Assembly (NCBI GenBank): GCA_009936895.1
Contig: JAACDS010000316.1
Coordinates: forward strand, 1 to 11,021
Reading direction: 5' to 3'
From: Pseudomonadota bacterium
GTDB lineage: Bacteria; Pseudomonadota; Gammaproteobacteria; Pseudomonadales; Azotimanducaceae
DNA: 11,021 nucleotides
Positions 7,459 to 11,021 of the stretch are shown here, piece by piece (position 1 is the stretch's first letter; the number at the start of each line of letters is the position of its first letter). The translations under genes were made by a program, and so were the position numbers. The notes under the pieces are model-generated. The model was not told where the DNA came from. It searched no databases and worked only from the letters and a program-made list of their open reading frames with translations.

Positions 7459-8154
7459 ATGACGTTTTTCCTTCGTTGGACTACCCGCCTGACTGTCGCC
7501 GTAGCGGCCATGCTTGTTGCTGTTTTTTGGCTGGTCTTTTTTTCCGCGCGACCGCCCCTCACAATAGATCCGGCCACCTTGGCCGGCGACGGCAGCACGA
7601 TCAACTACTGCGAACTGCCAACACTCGATGGATCCGGTAAACGGGCTGCAGAAATTCCAAAGGGCAACACTCCGGGCTGCGCTTACACTCACTTTCCGCT
7701 GCCGATTCTACGGGAGTGCACGGAACCGTTGGCGGATGGGGTAGTGGATATTCGCGGTCTGTGGCGAGGCATCAGCGGCAAGGTCGGCCATGTGGAACGC
7801 GTAGAGCAGTGCGGCGACCGCACGGTTGTGACGAGCAGCGGTATCATTCACGACAAAGGCCCAAATTTGACCGGTGGTCTCAACAGTAATGACACCGAGG
7901 GCATGGTGATGTTTACCATCGGCGACCGGGAATACTGTCCCCGCACATCTGCCGGAGTCACTTGGGAACAAGGCGTATTGAACTTTCGCGTCCTGGGCTG
8001 GGGCCCTGTCGTCGTTAAGCGATACCTCGACGGCGAACATCTGATCTGGGAGTACGCCGATGGCAGCACAACACGCATGGAACGGCTGTGCACACTGCCT
8101 ACCGAACACGTCAAACCCCAACCCAGAGGGCACCGCTACGCCCCGTTCAACTAA
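7459..8154 (+). CDS. Exported or membrane-anchored protein of unknown function, six cysteines
   Basis: I do not recognise a named family. The 231-residue protein opens with basic residues and a long hydrophobic stretch (about 10-29) ending in FFSARPP, so it is either a signal peptide or an N-terminal anchor. The rest is polar and contains exactly six cysteines (51, 74, 87, 118, 160, 211), consistent with disulfides in the periplasm. From about 92 onward alternating strands dominate (DIRGLWRGISGKVGHVERV, TVVTSSGIIHD, LNFRVLGWGPVVVKRYL, HLIWEYADGSTTRMERL), reminiscent of a lipocalin-like beta barrel; that is inference from pattern only. The C-terminus is proline-rich and basic. It leads the rightward gene string, 22 bases before the next gene, opposite the BVMO, so a role near a hydrophobic substrate is possible. 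Confidence 0.8.
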   Translation: MTFFLRWTTRLTVAVAAMLVAVFWLVFFSARPPLTIDPATLAGDGSTINYCELPTLDGSGKRAAEIPKGNTPGCAYTHFPLPILRECTEPLADGVVDIRGLWRGISGKVGHVERVEQCGDRTVVTSSGIIHDKGPNLTGGLNSNDTEGMVMFTIGDREYCPRTSAGVTWEQGVLNFRVLGWGPVVVKRYLDGEHLIWEYADGSTTRMERLCTLPTEHVKPQPRGHRYAPFN

Positions 8155-8176
8155 CGAATCAAAAGGAAGCAGATTG

Positions 8177-8830
8177 ATGAACTGGAAGATTTGGATTTGT
8201 GTCCCCATCGCCTACGGGCTGTTTAGCCTGTGGTATTTCAATTGGCAAGGACCGATAACTCAGTCTGAAGTCGAGCGATTCATGGCCCAATTTGCTCTGC
8301 AGGAAGGTAGCAGGCATACCGAGGCAGCAACCCTGCGTGCATTCCTAGAGGAGGACGATGGCAAAGAATTCATCATGCTGAATCAGGTTCAGGTGTACGA
8401 AGATGATATTCAGCACCCGATTAGCGGCGAGATGATCCCTGGCAGAGCTCTGCTGGCCAACTATTTCGAACCCTTCGCTTGGGCTCTGTTTTTGCGCGGC
8501 GGCCATCCCGTATTTCAGGCACGCACCGTGGGCGGATTCATCGATTCATGGAACGCAGACGATAATTTAAGCTTTTCGGGCACCGCGATGATGCGCTATC
8601 GCAGTCGGCGGGATATCGCGGAGTTGGTTATGGATCCCAGCTTTGCCGACGGCCATATCTACAAACTCGCGGCCATTGAACGCACCGTCTCCTACCCCAC
8701 TCAAATCATCATGAATGGCTCAATGGCACCCCATGTCTGGGTATTCGTGGTGTTGATGCTGCTGGCCTCGCTAGCGCAGAATATTGCTCACTGGCGTCAG
8801 CGACAGAATTCGCCAACGTCACATGCTTAA
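8177..8830 (+). CDS. Small protein with a membrane segment at each end, DUF1330-like core
   Basis: A 217-residue protein with a hydrophobic segment at about 5-21 and a second at about 187-204, leaving a central domain of about 160 residues. The core has EFIMLNQVQVYEDD (64-77), a middle helix region with GRALLANYFEPFAWALFLRGG (89-109, written in part), SWNADDNLSF, and MMRYRSRRDIAELVMDPSF (138-156) followed by KLAAIERTVSYP. The MxYRSRRD...DPxF...K.AAIE pattern recalls DUF1330/dimeric alpha-beta barrel proteins, which otherwise are soluble and lack anchors. The ATG at 8177 has AAGGAAG about 8 bases upstream, within a 22-base gap after the preceding gene. The side of the membrane holding the core cannot be decided with certainty: K4 near the N-terminus and the RQRQ tail suggest both ends are cytoplasmic and the core periplasmic. 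Function is unknown. Confidence 0.8.
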   Translation: MNWKIWICVPIAYGLFSLWYFNWQGPITQSEVERFMAQFALQEGSRHTEAATLRAFLEEDDGKEFIMLNQVQVYEDDIQHPISGEMIPGRALLANYFEPFAWALFLRGGHPVFQARTVGGFIDSWNADDNLSFSGTAMMRYRSRRDIAELVMDPSFADGHIYKLAAIERTVSYPTQIIMNGSMAPHVWVFVVLMLLASLAQNIAHWRQRQNSPTSHA

Positions 8831-8867
8831 CCGACTGCCCTGAACTACAGCCTTTGAGAACAGATCC

Positions 8868-9845
8868 ATGAACATCGTTTGCTGCCGGACATTCGGACCA
8901 CCACAGAACCTTCAACGTATTGAAATCGAAGCGCCAGTTCCACTTGCCGACGAGGTCCTGATCGATGTAAGCGCAGCAGGCGTGGGCTTTGTCGACGGCT
9001 TGATGGTCCAAGGTCTGTACCAAGTAAAGCCCCCGCTGCCCTATTATCCCGGCAGCGAGTTTGCGGGGGAGGTCGCGCAGATAGGCTCCGGCGTCACAGC
9101 GCTCGCCGTCGGCGACCGAGTTATGGGAATCGCCAACAGCGGAGCATTTGCAGACCAACTCACCATCGCCAGTCATAAGCTCGTGAAAATTCCGGACATA
9201 CTATCCGCCGACGTCGCGGCTGGGTTTTTCATCAACTACGCAACGGCTCTCTACGGTCTGCGCGATTGCGGCAAGCTTCAACCCCGCGAGAATGTACTGA
9301 TCTTAGGAGCAGCCGGCGGCGTTGGCAGCTCCGCCATCTGCGTGGCCAAGGCCATGGGCGCTACGGTGATCGCAGCGGCATCAAACCCGGATAAAAGACA
9401 GGCAGCGCTATCCTTCGGCGCAGATCACTGCGTCGACTACACCGACCCAAATTGGCGCAAAGAACTGAATTCCCTCACCGGCCAACAAGGGCTAAATGTG
9501 GTGTATGACCCGGTTGGCGGCGATAAAGCCGAACCCGCTTTTCGCTCACTGGCACCCGGCGGACGCTTTCTCGTCGTGGACTTCGCTGCAGGCGAAATCC
9601 CAAAGATCCCGCTTAACTTAGCCTTGCTCAAACGCTCGGCCATTGTCGGCGTTGATTGGGGTGGAGAGATGCGCGCAAACCCTAAGATCAATCAGGCGTT
9701 GATGACGACACTGATGCAATGGATTACTGACGGTAAACTGCACCCCGCCCCAGTACAAAGCAGGCCAATGGGTCAGTATCAACAGGGTCTGATCGATCAA
9801 TTAGGTGGCAGAATTGTTGGCAAACTCGTCTTAACAAACCCTTGA
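8868..9845 (+). CDS. NADPH:quinone oxidoreductase-type MDR enzyme
   Basis: A 325-residue medium-chain dehydrogenase/reductase of the quinone oxidoreductase branch. The N-terminal catalytic GroES-like domain has YYPGSEFAGEV (59-69) and VGDRVMG (81-87) and lacks the catalytic and structural zinc cysteines of alcohol dehydrogenases. The nucleotide-binding domain has LGAAGGVGSSA (146-156), with the AxxGxxG pattern usual for NADP-preferring members, then FGADHCVDYT and VYDPVGGDKAE; the C-terminus ends LGGRIVGKLVL. Such enzymes reduce quinones, enones or 2-alkenoyl thioesters in the cytoplasm. The ATG at 8868 is preceded by a modest GAGAACAGA. It lies 37 bases after the preceding gene and 116 bases before the SCP2-hydrolase. 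A role in reducing an unsaturated intermediate of the BVMO pathway is inference. Confidence 0.92.
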   Translation: MNIVCCRTFGPPQNLQRIEIEAPVPLADEVLIDVSAAGVGFVDGLMVQGLYQVKPPLPYYPGSEFAGEVAQIGSGVTALAVGDRVMGIANSGAFADQLTIASHKLVKIPDILSADVAAGFFINYATALYGLRDCGKLQPRENVLILGAAGGVGSSAICVAKAMGATVIAAASNPDKRQAALSFGADHCVDYTDPNWRKELNSLTGQQGLNVVYDPVGGDKAEPAFRSLAPGGRFLVVDFAAGEIPKIPLNLALLKRSAIVGVDWGGEMRANPKINQALMTTLMQWITDGKLHPAPVQSRPMGQYQQGLIDQLGGRIVGKLVLTNP

Positions 9846-9948
9846 GCTGACGACGGGCACCCATCTTTCGCCCTCGACATTGCTCTGGCGCGACATCATA
9901 AAACCTAGCAATATTGGTCACAGAAGATCAACACATCTCTTTGGGTTG

Positions 9949-9955
9949 GAGGGGC
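9949..9955 (+). promoter_or_regulatory. Strong Shine-Dalgarno for the SCP2-hydrolase
   Basis: GGAGGGG is followed by six bases and the ATG at 9962, the best ribosome-binding site in the window. The rest of the gap 9846-9948 shows no convincing promoter or terminator. Confidence 0.7.
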
Positions 9956-9961
9956 CTTTCA

Positions 9962-11021
9962 ATGACTGCAGAACTACCAACCGCCAAACAGTGGGCGAAA
10001 AGCTGTGCCGAGGACGGCGAATTCATGCTGGCAGCGCGATACTGGGATGGCGGACTGAGACTCGTTATCGGCGAACAGCCCCTTGCACTGTCCGTTAGGT
10101 CGGGCAATCCAGACCCAAACGCAAACTTGCGTGGCGGTGTCATCGAATTTGCCGCGGATCCATCGGTATGGGAAAAAATTCTCGCAGCAGTTCCCGAGCG
10201 TTTTCATAACGACGTAATGGCCAATGTTATGCAGGGCCAAGGCATACAGCGCAACGCCGATCCGGTCGTGTTCGCCCAGTACTTTGCGGCAGCGGCTCGC
10301 GCCATCGAGCTACTCAGGCCAGCCACAAATGCAGGTGAGGCCATGGCCCACGACCTAGAGCCCGAGGGCACCTTCAGCGCCCCGATCGGCCGCTACGTAC
10401 AGCTCGAATTGTCCGGCGCGAAACACCGCATTTACTTCGAAGAAGCCGGTAGCGGAATTCCGATCTTGCTGCAGCACACGGCCGGATGCCATAGCAGTCA
10501 ATGGCGACACCTGTTTGAAACACCAGAAATTACCGATCGCTTTCGTCTGATTGCCTATGACCTGCCATACCACGGCAAGTCGCTTCCCCCAGTTGAAGAA
10601 GACTGGTGGGACCAGCAGTACTTACTCAAGGGAGAGTTCTTGCGCTCCATTCCCTTGGCGCTGAGTCGAGTACTGGGTTTAGACCGCCCGATTTTCATCG
10701 GCTGTTCAGTTGGGGGCTTACTCGCACTGGACTTGGCGCATAAGCACGCCGACGATTTCCGCGCCGTGATTTCGCTGGAGGGCGCCCTGGAGATTCCCGG
10801 CAAGCTAGAACACAACACCGAGCTGTGGCATCCCCAAGTCAACAACGAGTACAAGGCTCGGCTAATGGACGCGCTGATGTCCCCGAGCTCTCCCAAGCGC
10901 TATCGAAAAGAAACGGCGTACGTCTACTCCTGCGGTTGGCCGCAGGTCTTTTTAGGCGACTTGAACTACTATCTCGAAGACTACGATCTCACCGCAGTGG
11001 CACCGGAGATCGACACCGATC
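9962..11021 (+). CDS. SCP2-like domain fused to alpha/beta hydrolase (3' end outside window)
   Basis: The visible 353 residues are the start of a two-domain enzyme. Residues 1 to about 120 look like an SCP2-type lipid-binding domain: DGGLRLVIGEQPLALSVR, VIEFAADPSVWEKIL, then GIQRNADPVVFAQYF and AAARAIELLR match the strand-strand-helix order and the closing GxxxxGDP-like block of that fold. From about 140 an alpha/beta hydrolase follows: YFEEAGSGIPILLQHTAGCHS (HT at 172-173, the oxyanion loop; written in part), YDLPYHGKS (199-207), and the nucleophile elbow GCSVGG with the catalytic serine at 249. The acid and histidine of the triad should lie past position 11021. Known hydrolases of this kind cleave esters, lactones or C-C bonds. 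With a BVMO nearby, cleavage of the BVMO ester or lactone product is the natural inference, the SCP2 part presenting a hydrophobic substrate. The start is fixed by a strong Shine-Dalgarno. Confidence 0.88.
   Translation, partial: MTAELPTAKQWAKSCAEDGEFMLAARYWDGGLRLVIGEQPLALSVRSGNPDPNANLRGGVIEFAADPSVWEKILAAVPERFHNDVMANVMQGQGIQRNADPVVFAQYFAAAARAIELLRPATNAGEAMAHDLEPEGTFSAPIGRYVQLELSGAKHRIYFEEAGSGIPILLQHTAGCHSSQWRHLFETPEITDRFRLIAYDLPYHGKSLPPVEEDWWDQQYLLKGEFLRSIPLALSRVLGLDRPIFIGCSVGGLLALDLAHKHADDFRAVISLEGALEIPGKLEHNTELWHPQVNNEYKARLMDALMSPSSPKRYRKETAYVYSCGWPQVFLGDLNYYLEDYDLTAVAPEIDTD

Noticed and set aside
7708..8208. A 166-residue open frame on the minus strand
   Set aside because: It is antisense to the six-cysteine protein and to the start of the next gene; both of those have good ribosome-binding sites.
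9849..9875. GGGC/GCCC inverted repeat after the MDR gene
   Set aside because: The stem is only 4 bp plus a bulged extension and no T-run follows, so it is not a credible terminator.
9880..9914. TTGCTC followed by AT-rich bases as a promoter for the SCP2-hydrolase
   Set aside because: No acceptable -10 hexamer occurs at 16-18 bases spacing.

Overview
The window reads as a moderately GC-rich Gram-negative chromosome, most likely from an environmental or marine proteobacterium (gammaproteobacterial at a guess). The reasons are good Shine-Dalgarno sites, tight unidirectional gene strings, an RND/MMPL inner-membrane transporter and periplasmic-looking anchored proteins. No rRNA, tRNA, mobile element, CRISPR array or plasmid feature is visible. 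Coding density is high: the longest stretch without a gene is the 190-base divergent gap 7269-7458.

Two gene strings run outward from that gap. Leftward (minus strand, 7268 down to 1) come a long-form type I Baeyer-Villiger monooxygenase (BVMO), a spinster-type MFS transporter, a sterol desaturase/fatty acid hydroxylase family di-iron protein, a GT4 glycosyltransferase with a TTG start, and an HpnN-like MMPL/RND transporter with a GTG start that runs off the left edge. The last four genes are 39, 41 and 2 bases apart and look co-transcribed. Between the BVMO and the MFS gene sits a strong intrinsic-terminator-like hairpin, together with an upstream segment that could compete for one of its arms.

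Rightward (plus strand, 7459 to the end) come an exported or anchored protein with six cysteines, a second small protein with a transmembrane segment at each end, a zinc-free quinone oxidoreductase-type MDR enzyme, and an alpha/beta hydrolase with an SCP2-like N-terminal domain that is cut by the right edge.

My inference is a lipid- or terpenoid-ketone pathway. The MFS protein moves a substrate. The BVMO inserts oxygen next to a ketone to give an ester or lactone. The SCP2-hydrolase binds a hydrophobic substrate and cleaves the ester. The MDR enzyme handles an enone, quinone or related reduction. The desaturase, glycosyltransferase and MMPL protein look like a membrane-lipid modification and transport module. 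The enzyme families are well supported by motifs. The shared pathway, the substrates and the roles of the two small membrane proteins are not established by the sequence.
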